Below, piece by piece: positions 7,212-15,212 of a stretch of DNA of 64,000 nt (within the stretch, counting starts at the first letter, position 1; every line of letters begins with the position of its first letter). The notes below the pieces were generated by a model that ran no database searches, was not told the origin of the DNA, and was given only the letters and a program-made list of their open reading frames with translations. The position numbers and the translations under genes were made by a program. The stretch comes from Actinomycetota bacterium (GTDB lineage Bacteria; Actinomycetota; Thermoleophilia; Gaiellales; Gaiellaceae). The stretch spans positions 22,119 to 86,118 of the forward strand of contig VAXG01000035.1 of NCBI GenBank assembly GCA_005883355.1, written 5' to 3'.

Positions 7212-9053
7212 TTATGAGTCCACCATTGCGCCGATCGCATCGGCCACTTCGCCGGCACGGAACGGAATCCCCCGCACCAGGTTGAAGCCGGTCGCATCGA
7301 CGAGGAACTCTGCGCGAACCAGCTTCTGCAGCTGGCCGAGGTTGATCTCCGGGACGAGCACCTTGTCGTAGGCACGCAGGATCTCACCCGTGTTGCGCGG
7401 AAATGGGTTGAGGTAGCGCAGGTGGGCGTGCGCAACCTTCTTGCCGGCCCCGCGGACGCGCCGCACGGCTGCTGCGACCGAGCCGTAGGTGCCGCCCCAG
7501 CTCAGGACCAGCATCTCGGCGCCGTCAGGGTCGTCGACCTCGAGCTCGGGGATGTCCTGGGCGATCCCGGCGACCTTCTGCGCCCGTAGCCGCACCATCA
7601 GGTCGTGGTTGTCGGGGTCGTAGCTGACGTTGCCCGTGACGTCCTGCTTCTCGAGCCCGCCGATGCGATGCTCGAGGCCGGGCGTGCCGGGGATCGCCCA
7701 TGGGCGCGCGAGTGTCTGCTCGTCGCGCCGGTAGGGCTGGAAGTCCTCGCCGTTCGCCTCGGCGAAGCCCGGCTCGATCGGCGGGATTGCGTCGACGTCC
7801 GGGAGGAGCCACGGCTCCGAGCCGTTCGCGAGATACGCGTCCGAGAGCAGGAACACCGGGGTGCGGTACTTGACCGCGATCCTCGCAGCCTCGAGCGCGG
7901 CGTCGAAGCAATCCGACGGGGTCGCGGCGGCGATCACGGGCACGGGCGACTCGGAGTTACGGCCGAACATGACACCGAGCAGATCCGCTTGCTCCGGCTT
8001 CGTCGGCATCCCCGTCGACGGGCCCGCGCGCTGGACGTCGACGATCACGAGCGGGAGCTCGAGCGTGATGCCGAGCCCGATCGTCTCCTGTTTCAGCACG
8101 ATGCCTGGACCGCTCGAGGTGGAGACGCCGAGCGAACCGCCGAAGCTCGCGCCGAGCGCCGCGCCGACGGCGGCGATCTCGTCCTCCGCCTGGAACGTCC
8201 GCACGCCGAAGTTCTTGTGGCGCGCGAGCTCCTCGAGCACCGAGGACGCGGGCGTGATCGGGTACGCACCGAGGAAGAGCGGCAGGCCCGACTTCACGGA
8301 CGCCGCAATGAGGCCGTAGGCGAGCGCTTGGTTGCCGGTGATGTTCCGGTACAGGCCCGGCTTCATCGTCGCCGGCTTGACCTCGTATTGCACCGCGAAC
8401 GCCTCCGTCGTCTCGCCGAACGCATAGCCGGTCTGGAAGGCCTTCACGTTCGCCGCGGCGATCTCGGGACGCCTGGCGAACTTCGATTCGAGAAAGGCGA
8501 TCGTCCCTTCGGTAGGGCGCCCGTAGAGCCACGACATGAGACCGAGCGCGAACATGTTCTTGGCCCGTTCCGCCTCGCGCTTCGTGATGCCCTCGATGTC
8601 CTTCAGCGCCTCGATTGTCATCGAGGTGAGCGGGATCGCGTGGACCTCGTAGGACTCGAGTGTGCCGTCTTCGATCGGGTTGCCGCCGTAGCCCGCCTTG
8701 GTCAGGTTGCGGTCGGTGAACGCGTCCTTGTCCACGACGAGGATCCCGCTCGGAGGCAGGTCGTTGAGGTTGGTCTTCAGCGCTGCCGGGTTCATCGCGA
8801 CGAGGACGTTCGGCTGGTCGCCGGGCGTCAGGATGTCGTGGTCGGCGAAGTGAAGCTGGAAGCCCGAGACCCCGGGCAGCGAGCCCGCCGGCGCGCGGAT
8901 CTCGGCCGGAAAGTCCGGATACGTGGCCAGGTCGTTGCCGATCAACGCGGTCTCGGAGGTGAAGCGGCCGCCTGTCAACTGCATCCCGTCGCCCGAGTCC
9001 CCGGCGAACCGGATCACGACCGAATCGAGCTGCTCCACTGGCTTGGAGGCCAC
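7212..9053 (-). CDS. korA: 2-oxoacid:ferredoxin oxidoreductase, alpha(gamma) subunit
   Basis: A 613-residue fused gamma-alpha subunit. The first about 190 residues are the gamma domain (VVIRFAGDSGDGMQLTGGRF, later RAPAGSLPGVSGFQLHF). The alpha domain follows with YPITPASSVLEELARH, FQAEDEIAAVGAALGASFGG and STSSGPGIVLKQETIG. With KorB it oxidises a 2-oxoacid (2-oxoglutarate most likely) with CoA and ferredoxin. GTG 9053 sits 6 nt after the hexamer TACAAC. The gene is separated from korB by a small membrane gene, a TPR gene and an opposite-strand GFA gene. Confidence 0.93.
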   Translation of the reverse strand: MASKPVEQLDSVVIRFAGDSGDGMQLTGGRFTSETALIGNDLATYPDFPAEIRAPAGSLPGVSGFQLHFADHDILTPGDQPNVLVAMNPAALKTNLNDLPPSGILVVDKDAFTDRNLTKAGYGGNPIEDGTLESYEVHAIPLTSMTIEALKDIEGITKREAERAKNMFALGLMSWLYGRPTEGTIAFLESKFARRPEIAAANVKAFQTGYAFGETTEAFAVQYEVKPATMKPGLYRNITGNQALAYGLIAASVKSGLPLFLGAYPITPASSVLEELARHKNFGVRTFQAEDEIAAVGAALGASFGGSLGVSTSSGPGIVLKQETIGLGITLELPLVIVDVQRAGPSTGMPTKPEQADLLGVMFGRNSESPVPVIAAATPSDCFDAALEAARIAVKYRTPVFLLSDAYLANGSEPWLLPDVDAIPPIEPGFAEANGEDFQPYRRDEQTLARPWAIPGTPGLEHRIGGLEKQDVTGNVSYDPDNHDLMVRLRAQKVAGIAQDIPELEVDDPDGAEMLVLSWGGTYGSVAAAVRRVRGAGKKVAHAHLRYLNPFPRNTGEILRAYDKVLVPEINLGQLQKLVRAEFLVDATGFNLVRGIPFRAGEVADAIGAMVDS

Positions 9054-9059
9054 GTCCTA

Positions 9060-9065
9060 GTTGTA
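9060..9065 (-). promoter_or_regulatory. -10 hexamer TACAAC, leaderless korA start
   Basis: TACAAC then 6 nt then GTG 9053. Confidence 0.45.
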
Positions 9066-9108
9066 GCGCAAGCGCCCGGCGGCAACAGGTCCGTCGGGAC
9101 TGTCCGGG

Positions 9109-9783
9109 TCAGCGCTCCGCGTCGAGATCCAGCCCGCCCGCCGCGACGTTGTAGAGCAGGAAGTACGCAAAGCTGAGAGCCGCCGTGAAGAGCACCGTCA
9201 CCGCGATCGCCTCCTGATACGCGAACGGGTCACGAGCGACCGCATGGAGGATCCGCGGCAGGACACTCGGGTGTTCGACCGCGTCCCAGCTGTTGAGTCG
9301 GAGGAAGCGGCCGAGGTAGATCCCGAGCGAGCCGAGACCGATCGCGGCGAAGGCAAAGATCCAGCCGGCAACCGCGCCGCGCCATTGCCGGACAACGGTT
9401 TGCATCAGGTACAGCGACGCAAACCCCAACAGCACTCCAATCCACGCGAACGCCGCGATCGTGACCGCGTCGTACCAGTAAGGGATCAGCGGATCGTGCT
9501 CCAGGTGGACGAAGTCGGTTGCGATGTACGGAGCATTGGGAAAGAAGAGGAGCCAGAGCACGCCGAGCACGAATAGCAACGGCCCGGCGCGACACCGGCG
9601 CCAGCGGTCGTAGACGAAGACCGCGAGCGCGAATGGAATCCAAGCGAGGAAGAGATTCCAGATCAGGTAGCGCAGGTCGACGTTGCCCGTGTGCACGTTG
9701 CGCACGACGACGAGCGCGACGCAGAAGAGAGACGCGGCGAAGAGCGCCAGGATGGTCGCGAGTCGACGGCGAGATGAACGCAT
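9109..9783 (-). CDS. DUF1361 membrane protein
   Basis: A 224-residue integral membrane protein with about seven hydrophobic helices. It carries the DUF1361 hallmarks LRYLIWNLFLAWIPFALAVF and LLFFPNAPYIATDFVHLEHD. The molecular role of DUF1361 is unknown. ATG 9783 begins 2 nt after the stop of the upstream VOC gene; GTG 9789, which overlaps that stop, is an alternative start. The two form a transcription unit. Confidence 0.85.
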   Translation of the reverse strand: MRSSRRRLATILALFAASLFCVALVVVRNVHTGNVDLRYLIWNLFLAWIPFALAVFVYDRWRRCRAGPLLFVLGVLWLLFFPNAPYIATDFVHLEHDPLIPYWYDAVTIAAFAWIGVLLGFASLYLMQTVVRQWRGAVAGWIFAFAAIGLGSLGIYLGRFLRLNSWDAVEHPSVLPRILHAVARDPFAYQEAIAVTVLFTAALSFAYFLLYNVAAGGLDLDAER

Positions 9784-9785
9784 CG

Positions 9786-10265
9786 TCACTCTGCTTCGGC
9801 AAGAAGCGCCTGGAGATCGAGCGGCTCGGAGACCATCTCCATGGTGCCGTCCTCGGCACGCGGCCACTCCTCCTGCGGCCGGTCCCGGTAGAGCTCGATG
9901 CCGTTCTCGTCGGGATCGCGGAGGTAGATCGCTTCGCTGACGCCGTGGTCGGTCGCGCCGCTCAGTGGGATGCGCGCCTCGACGAGCTGCTTCAGCGCCT
10001 GCGCGAGTGCTTTTCGGTCCGGGTAGCGGATCGCGACGTGGTAGAGCCCGGTCGTACCGGGCGGCGGTGGCGACCCGCCCTTCGACTCCCACGTGTTGAG
10101 GCCGATGTGGTGGTGGTACCCGCCGGCCGAGATGAACGCAGCTTGGTCGCCGTAGCGCTGCATCTCCTCGAAGCCGAGGACGTCACGATAGAACGCGAGG
10201 GCGCGATCGATGTCGCTCACCTTCAGGTGGACGTGGCCGATGTCGACGCGCGGGTCGATTGCCAT
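9786..10265 (-). CDS. VOC family protein, extradiol dioxygenase-like
   Basis: A 159-residue protein with the paired beta-alpha-beta-beta-beta units of the VOC fold: VDIGHVHLKVSDIDRALAFY at the start, then GGYHHHIGLNTWES and GLYHVAIRYPDRKALAQAL, and YLRDPDENGIELYRDRP. His and Glu in HVHLKV, YHHHIG and NGIELY fit a metal site as in catechol-2,3-dioxygenase-like members. Substrate unknown. ATG 10265 follows TACCCT by 7 nt. It leads a two-gene unit with the DUF1361 gene. Confidence 0.87.
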   Translation of the reverse strand: MAIDPRVDIGHVHLKVSDIDRALAFYRDVLGFEEMQRYGDQAAFISAGGYHHHIGLNTWESKGGSPPPPGTTGLYHVAIRYPDRKALAQALKQLVEARIPLSGATDHGVSEAIYLRDPDENGIELYRDRPQEEWPRAEDGTMEMVSEPLDLQALLAEAE

Positions 10266-10272
10266 GCGCTTG

Positions 10273-10278
10273 AGGGTA
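10273..10278 (-). promoter_or_regulatory. -10 hexamer TACCCT, leaderless start
   Basis: TACCCT then 7 nt then ATG 10265. Confidence 0.45.
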
Positions 10279-10288
10279 CAGCGGGTCG

Positions 10289-12256
10289 TCAGGCCGGAGT
10301 CGGCATCTCGCTGGCAAGCGAGCGGGCGAGCCGGTCGAGCACAGGCGCGAGCTGCGCGTGGTCGTCGGGAGACCAGTCGCGGACAAGCTCCTCGAGCGTG
10401 GCACGCCGGACGTCGACAAGCGCCTCGAAGACGCGGCGACCGTCTGCGGTGAGGTCATAGTTCCGTTGCCTGCCGGCGACAAGGCCACGTTGCTCCAGAC
10501 GTTCCATCGTTTCGCGCACGGCCTCCGCGTCGACGCCAGTGGCCTCGGCTATCTGCTCGACGGACGCGGGCGCCTGCTCGCCCGTGCGCGCCAGCAGCCA
10601 CGCCTCCGTCGGGTCCAGATCGACACCCGCGCGGTTCACCCACTCCTCGTAGGCGCGCCAACGCTCGTCTCGACGCGTGATGACGCTCAGCACTCGCTCC
10701 AGCTCCCGATCGGACTCGGCATGACTCGGCGTCGCGAAGGTCTCGCCGATTCCTTCCGCCGCACTCGTCTGCCGCAACGGAATGTCCGGGAGGAGTAGCG
10801 ACAGCACGAATGCGAGCGAGCTGATGACGGCGGCGACGAGGAAGACCGGCGAGAGCGCAGCCGTAAGCGCGTGCGCGTACAGGTCTCGCACGGGCGCCGC
10901 CAGCGCGCGGATCGCCGCGGGTGACGTGGTCGAAGGCAGGTGCACGCTCGGGCCAAGCCGCTGCGCCAGTTCGGTGTGCAGACGGTTGGAAAAGATCGCG
11001 CCGAACAGGGACACGCCGATCGAGCCGCCGATCGACCGGAACATCGTCGAGCCGGAGGTGGCAACGCCGAGGTATGCGTAATCGACGGCGTTCTGGACCG
11101 CGAGCACGAGGACCTGCATCACCATCCCGAGACCGAGCCCAAGGACGACCATTGCGAGCGCGGCCATCCAGAGGCTCGTGCCGACCCCGAGGCGCGAGAG
11201 CAGGATCATTCCGACCGTCACGACCGCCGTTCCGGCGATCGGAAAGATCCGGTACCGACCCCAGCGGCTGATCAACTGACCGCTGAGGATGGAAGTGACG
11301 AGCAAGCCGAGCATCAAGGGCGTTAACTGGAGACCGGACCTCGTCGGGCTCACGCCTTTGACGATCTGCAGATAGAGCGGCAGGTACGTCACCGCACCGA
11401 AGAGCGAGAGCCCCACGATGAAGCCCACTGCGCTCGTGACCGCAAACGTGCGGTTTCGGAACAAGGCCAGTGGCAGGATCGGCTCCGGGACGCGCGACTC
11501 GACGAACACGAATCCCGCAATCGCAACGACGCCGATCACGATCAGTGCGATGATCTGCGGCGAGCTCCAAGCCCACGTCGTCCCTCCCAGGCTCGTGAAG
11601 AGGACGACCGCCGAGAGGCCGCCGGCCAGTAGCGCCGCACCGAAGTAGTCGATCGTGTGCTGCTTCGGCTCGGGGCGAACGCGGAAGACGGCGCCGATCA
11701 CGACGAACGCCACCGCACCGATCGGCAGGTTGACGTAGAAGATCCAACGCCACGAGAGGTTGTCGACGAAGAAGCCGCCGAGCAGCGGCCCGATGATCGT
11801 CGACACACCGAAGACACCGCCGAAGATCCCCTGGTAGCGGCCACGGTCGCGCGGCGGGATCACGTCGCCGATCACGGCTATCGCCGTCACGATGAGACCG
11901 CCGGCGCCGAGGCCCTGCAGCGCGCGGAAGGCGATCAGCTCCGTCATGTTCTGGCTCAGTCCGCACAGGGCCGAGCCGACGAGGAAGATGACGATCGCAG
12001 CCTGCAAGACGACCTTCCGCCCGTAGAGGTCGCCGAACTTCCCGTAGAGCGGCCCCGACACGGTCGAAGCGAGTAGGTATGCGGTGACGACCCACGAGAG
12101 ATGCTGCAGGCCGCCGAGCTCGCCGACGATCGTCGGCAGCGCAGTCGACACGATGGTCTGGTCGAGCGACGCGAGCAGGAAGACCAGGATCAGCGCGCCG
12201 AAGATCACACGCACGCGCTGTTGCTGCGCCTCAGGCGTCTGCGCGGTCGAGCTCAC
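10289..12256 (-). CDS. MFS exporter (DHA2/EmrB type) fused to a winged-helix domain
   Basis: A 655-residue protein. Residues about 15-520 are a 14-helix drug:proton antiporter of the EmrB/QacA class: LDQTIVSTALPTIVGELGGL in helix 1, GKFGDLYGRKVVLQAAIV as motif A, and RALQGLGAGGLIVTAIAVIG. Residues about 530-655 are a cytoplasmic MarR-like winged helix: ASVEQIAEATGVDAEAVRET, then LEQRGLVAGRQRNYDLTADG, the usual wing. GTG 12256 overlaps the stop of the O-antigen ligase gene (GTGA) and also sits 6 nt after TATCCT. The fusion suggests self-regulation or sensing by the exporter; that is inference. Confidence 0.88.
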   Translation of the reverse strand: MSSTAQTPEAQQQRVRVIFGALILVFLLASLDQTIVSTALPTIVGELGGLQHLSWVVTAYLLASTVSGPLYGKFGDLYGRKVVLQAAIVIFLVGSALCGLSQNMTELIAFRALQGLGAGGLIVTAIAVIGDVIPPRDRGRYQGIFGGVFGVSTIIGPLLGGFFVDNLSWRWIFYVNLPIGAVAFVVIGAVFRVRPEPKQHTIDYFGAALLAGGLSAVVLFTSLGGTTWAWSSPQIIALIVIGVVAIAGFVFVESRVPEPILPLALFRNRTFAVTSAVGFIVGLSLFGAVTYLPLYLQIVKGVSPTRSGLQLTPLMLGLLVTSILSGQLISRWGRYRIFPIAGTAVVTVGMILLSRLGVGTSLWMAALAMVVLGLGLGMVMQVLVLAVQNAVDYAYLGVATSGSTMFRSIGGSIGVSLFGAIFSNRLHTELAQRLGPSVHLPSTTSPAAIRALAAPVRDLYAHALTAALSPVFLVAAVISSLAFVLSLLLPDIPLRQTSAAEGIGETFATPSHAESDRELERVLSVITRRDERWRAYEEWVNRAGVDLDPTEAWLLARTGEQAPASVEQIAEATGVDAEAVRETMERLEQRGLVAGRQRNYDLTADGRRVFEALVDVRRATLEELVRDWSPDDHAQLAPVLDRLARSLASEMPTPA

Positions 12257-13680
12257 TCTCGGAGGATAGGCAGCGGTCTCAGCGCGATGCCGGCGAAAGC
12301 CCAGAGGCAGTACGCCATCCAGGGATCGCCGATCACGTCCGTCTGCACAGCGAGCACGAGAGCCGCTCCGAACGCGGCCGCGACGCCAGCCGCCGCCCAC
12401 CACCGTGTCTGCAGCGAAATGGTGACGAGACCGGCAAAGAGCGTGAGCCCCCACGCGATCCAGAGAAGCGCTCCGAACAAGCCGGTCTCGGCGCCGATCT
12501 CGGTGTAGTTCGACTCACCTGCTTTGACTGGCGTACCGGTGCGCGAGGCCGTTTGGCCGGCGTTGCCAAGGCCGTACCCCTGCGGATGGTGAACGACCGT
12601 CCGCACACCCTCGCGCAGACTGATCCAGTGGCTGTGAATCGACGGCTCGTCGATGCTGCCGGCGCTACCGCTCGCTCCCGGTTGCGCCCTCGCGTGATTG
12701 CGCTGCTGCACGAGATCCTGCTGCGTCCACTTGCCGGTCGGTGCGACGTGAGGGAACACATGAACCCAGGCAACGCTGACGGCAAGTGTTGCGATCGCCG
12801 CGGCGAGCGGCCACCAGCGCCGCATGACGAAAGCGAGCACGATCAAACCCGCGGAGAGCGCGAGCAACGACGAACGCGAGAACGTGAAGAGCAGTCCCGC
12901 CAAGATCAAGGCGCTCAACGGGACGAGGATGCGCGGCCTGCGCAGGAACGCTGCGCCGAGCAGTAACGCCACGACGAACATGTACGCGCTCGCCAGCGGC
13001 CCGAGGAAGGTCGATACCAACCGGCGGTAGAACCCATGGGTGTCGCCGCCGTTGTTGAACACGAAGTTCTCCGGGAGCCCGCCTGTGCCGTGGTAGTCGT
13101 AGCCGAGGTGTTTGTGGAAGTAGGCGACGACCGCGGACTTGCGCCACCACGAGATCGGCACGAAGAAATCGTCGAGGAGGCCGACCACGGCGACCGCGGC
13201 TGCCGTGCCGACGACGGTCCAGACGAGCCGGACGAGCTCCTCGCGCCGCAAGATCACGGAACGGCCGAGAAAGTACGCCCCGACCGGAACGAGATCGTGC
13301 TTCAGCGCGAGCCCGATCGCGGACCGGTCGGCAGTCCCCCCGAGCCAATCTTGCGGGAGAACCGCGTACACGCACACGACCGCGGCGAAGACAACGGCGA
13401 AGACGTCGGCGACGTGAGTCCGAAAGGCGAGCCGGCGGGTACGCAGTACCTCGCGAGCGACTCGAGCGAGGGCGACGCCGAGCAAAAGCTCCTTCCAGGC
13501 CTGGAGAGCTGTAAGAGCGCCGCCGCGAATACCGGCGCCGTACAGCGCCGCCATGACCGCGTTGTGCGCGGCCAGGCCGACGATCCACGCGTACAGCGCG
13601 AAGACCGGCCGGCGCCAGACAAGGATCGCGGCGGGCACGAGCAGGACCGCATAGACCGCGATCGCAAGGCCTGAAGACAT
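12253..13680 (-). CDS. O-antigen ligase/polymerase-like membrane protein
   Basis: A 475-residue polytopic membrane protein with about ten to twelve helices and a large extracytoplasmic loop. The pattern of the Wzy_C/O-antigen ligase superfamily is visible: FTFSRSSLLALSAGLIVLAF in a helix, then a loop with IHSHWISLREGVRTVVHHPQ, then GYGLGNAGQTASRTG and a final ALLWIAWGLTLFAGLVTI. Such proteins join or polymerise lipid-linked glycans at the cell surface. Substrate unknown. It is translationally coupled to the downstream MFS gene. Confidence 0.8.
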   Translation of the reverse strand: MSSGLAIAVYAVLLVPAAILVWRRPVFALYAWIVGLAAHNAVMAALYGAGIRGGALTALQAWKELLLGVALARVAREVLRTRRLAFRTHVADVFAVVFAAVVCVYAVLPQDWLGGTADRSAIGLALKHDLVPVGAYFLGRSVILRREELVRLVWTVVGTAAAVAVVGLLDDFFVPISWWRKSAVVAYFHKHLGYDYHGTGGLPENFVFNNGGDTHGFYRRLVSTFLGPLASAYMFVVALLLGAAFLRRPRILVPLSALILAGLLFTFSRSSLLALSAGLIVLAFVMRRWWPLAAAIATLAVSVAWVHVFPHVAPTGKWTQQDLVQQRNHARAQPGASGSAGSIDEPSIHSHWISLREGVRTVVHHPQGYGLGNAGQTASRTGTPVKAGESNYTEIGAETGLFGALLWIAWGLTLFAGLVTISLQTRWWAAAGVAAAFGAALVLAVQTDVIGDPWMAYCLWAFAGIALRPLPILRE

Positions 13681-13697
13681 CAGGCGACAGTAAACGG

Positions 13698-13724
13698 AGG
13701 CGGGGACGCGAGGCGTCCCCGCCT
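13698..13724 (-). terminator. perfect 11-bp stem-loop after the micro-ORF
   Basis: Arms AGGCGGGGACG (13698-13708) and CGTCCCCGCCT (13714-13724) flank a 5-nt loop. In the minus direction it begins 12 nt after the micro-ORF stop and is followed by CCGTTTACT, a weak U-run, so it may terminate or attenuate transcription into the O-antigen ligase gene. Confidence 0.5.
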
Positions 13725-13736
13725 AAAGCGTCTCAA

Positions 13737-13757
13737 TTAGCAGCCCCAGGGCGCCAT
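13737..13757 (-). CDS. candidate 6-residue micro-ORF MAPWGC
   Basis: On the minus strand ATG 13757 is preceded by AAGGAGGG, 5 nt away, a strong SD in a region where most genes lack one. The frame reads MAPWGC and then TAA. A stem-loop follows 12 nt later, and upstream arms CCCCCA/TGGGGG (13771-13796) could fold just before the SD. It lies between the divergent XRE-TPR regulator and the O-antigen ligase gene. It could be a leader peptide for attenuation (Trp, Gly and Cys codons), a regulatory peptide, or the non-functional part of a small RNA. No annotated family is known to me. Confidence 0.4.
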   Translation of the reverse strand: MAPWGC

Positions 13758-13770
13758 GAGTTCCCTCCTT

Positions 13771-13796
13771 CCCCCACAAAGATCCGCAGATGGGGG
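13771..13796. repeat. CCCCCA/TGGGGG inverted repeat
   Basis: The arms CCCCCA (13771-13776) and TGGGGG (13791-13796) bracket a 14-nt loop in the leader of the micro-ORF. The downstream arm on the RNA ends just before the SD, so folding could gate translation. Confidence 0.35.
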
Positions 13797-13860
13797 CTTA
13801 TGTTGTCATGAGGAAGCGCCGATTGACAGGGCATGAGGCCAAAAGAGGATTTGACTTATG

Positions 13861-13866
13861 TATGAG
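13861..13866 (+). promoter_or_regulatory. -10 hexamer TATGAG before the XRE-TPR gene
   Basis: TATGAG lies 8 nt before ATG 13875. TTGACT and TTGACA occur upstream, but not at the usual 17-nt spacing. Confidence 0.35.
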
Positions 13867-13874
13867 AACTCCTG

Positions 13875-15212
13875 ATGATCGGGGACAGCGTGTCTGAGGT
13901 GAGCAGCAGAGAGGGCGTCGGCCAGCGCCTCAAGCGTTTGCGCGTGGCGCGAGGGTTTTCGCAACGAGACCTTTCGTCGCCCGGTGTCTCCTACGCGTAC
14001 ATCTCACGCATCGAGGCCGGCGCACGCACGCCGTCGGTCAAGGCGCTCCGCAAACTGGCTCAGAAGCTGGGAGTCTCTGTCGAGTACCTGGAGACCGGTC
14101 GCGACATCCGCGACGTCGACGATCGTGAGCTTCGCCTCGCCGACGCCGAGCTCGAACTTCGCCTGACCGACGATTTCGCCGCAACCGGGAGCAAGCTCGA
14201 GAAGATCCTCACGGAGGCTCTCGCTGCAGGCGACACGGCTTCCGCGGTGCGCGCTCGTGTTGCACTCGGGCTGGCAGCCGCGCAGCGCGGCAATCACCTC
14301 GAGGCCGTTGAGCGCCTCGAGGCTGCGGTCACCGGCGAGGGCGGACCGCCACCGCATCTCCGACCCGACCTCTACACGACGCTCGGACAGTCCTATGCGG
14401 TGCTCGGGGCTCCGGACCGCGCCGTTCGGATCTTCGACGACTGCCTGGCGCGCGTCCGCGCGGAGGTCCCAGAGGATGTCTCGGTACAGATCCGCTACGC
14501 GACGTTCCTGAGCTACGCCCTGACGGACGCGAACGAATTCGAGCGAGCCGCCGCAGTCGTCCGGGAGGCTCTGTCCGGTGCGAATGACCAGACAGATCCC
14601 TACACGCGTGTTCGTCTCTATTGGTCACTTGCCAGGCTCAACGTGGTGAACGGTCGGTCCACGGAGGCGCTCGAGTACATCCGCAGTGCAATCGCTCTGC
14701 TCAAGGCGACCGACGACACGTTGACGCTCGCTCGCGCCTATCTCCTCGCCGCCGGAGCCGAATTGCGCCGGGGCGACGCCGCAGATGCAACCGAGAACCT
14801 CCAGCTGGCCGAACGCCTCCTCGGAGCTTCGGGGCAGTCAGAGGACATGGGCATGCTGCGGATCGGCCAGTCCCGGCTCGCAGCACTGCAAAAGGACGCG
14901 ACGGTCGCGGTCGAGCGGGCGAGAGATGCTCTCGCCCTCCTCGGAGACTTCCACGGTGGGGAACAGGGTTCGGCGGTCCACGCACTCGCGACCGGACTTG
15001 CACTCGAAGGCGACGATCGAGGCGCCGAGGATGCCTTCCGGCGCGCGGTCGACCTGCTGACGGTGCACGGCCGCAGAGCGGAGGCGGGCGAGACCGCTCT
15101 CGAATGGGCGACCTTCCTGCAGGAAAGTGGACGCGAGGCAGATGCGGAGCCGATCCTCCGCCGCGCGTACGATCTCGGTGTGGATGCCGAGATCGCAACC
15201 CGCGAGAGTTGA
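13875..15212 (+). CDS. XRE-family HTH regulator with TPR domain (first copy)
   Basis: A 445-residue protein. Residues about 14-75 are an XRE/Cro HTH: VGQRLKRLRVARGFSQRDLS, with recognition segment SYAYISRIEAGARTPSVKAL. The rest is a TPR superhelix, for example LGLAAAQRGNHLEAVERLEA and DLYTTLGQSYAVLGAPDRAV. This HTH+TPR layout is that of RRNPP-type regulators (Rgg, PlcR, PrgX, AimR), whose TPR cleft binds short peptides. A micro-ORF lies divergently upstream. The gene overlaps by 4 bp an AlkA-like gene, which in turn overlaps a macrodomain gene, forming an operon. Peptide sensing is inferred from architecture only. Confidence 0.85.
   Translation: MIGDSVSEVSSREGVGQRLKRLRVARGFSQRDLSSPGVSYAYISRIEAGARTPSVKALRKLAQKLGVSVEYLETGRDIRDVDDRELRLADAELELRLTDDFAATGSKLEKILTEALAAGDTASAVRARVALGLAAAQRGNHLEAVERLEAAVTGEGGPPPHLRPDLYTTLGQSYAVLGAPDRAVRIFDDCLARVRAEVPEDVSVQIRYATFLSYALTDANEFERAAAVVREALSGANDQTDPYTRVRLYWSLARLNVVNGRSTEALEYIRSAIALLKATDDTLTLARAYLLAAGAELRRGDAADATENLQLAERLLGASGQSEDMGMLRIGQSRLAALQKDATVAVERARDALALLGDFHGGEQGSAVHALATGLALEGDDRGAEDAFRRAVDLLTVHGRRAEAGETALEWATFLQESGREADAEPILRRAYDLGVDAEIATRES

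Noticed and set aside
7605..9176. 523-residue plus-strand frame over korA
   Set aside because: Arg-rich antisense shadow; korA has full catalytic motifs on the minus strand.
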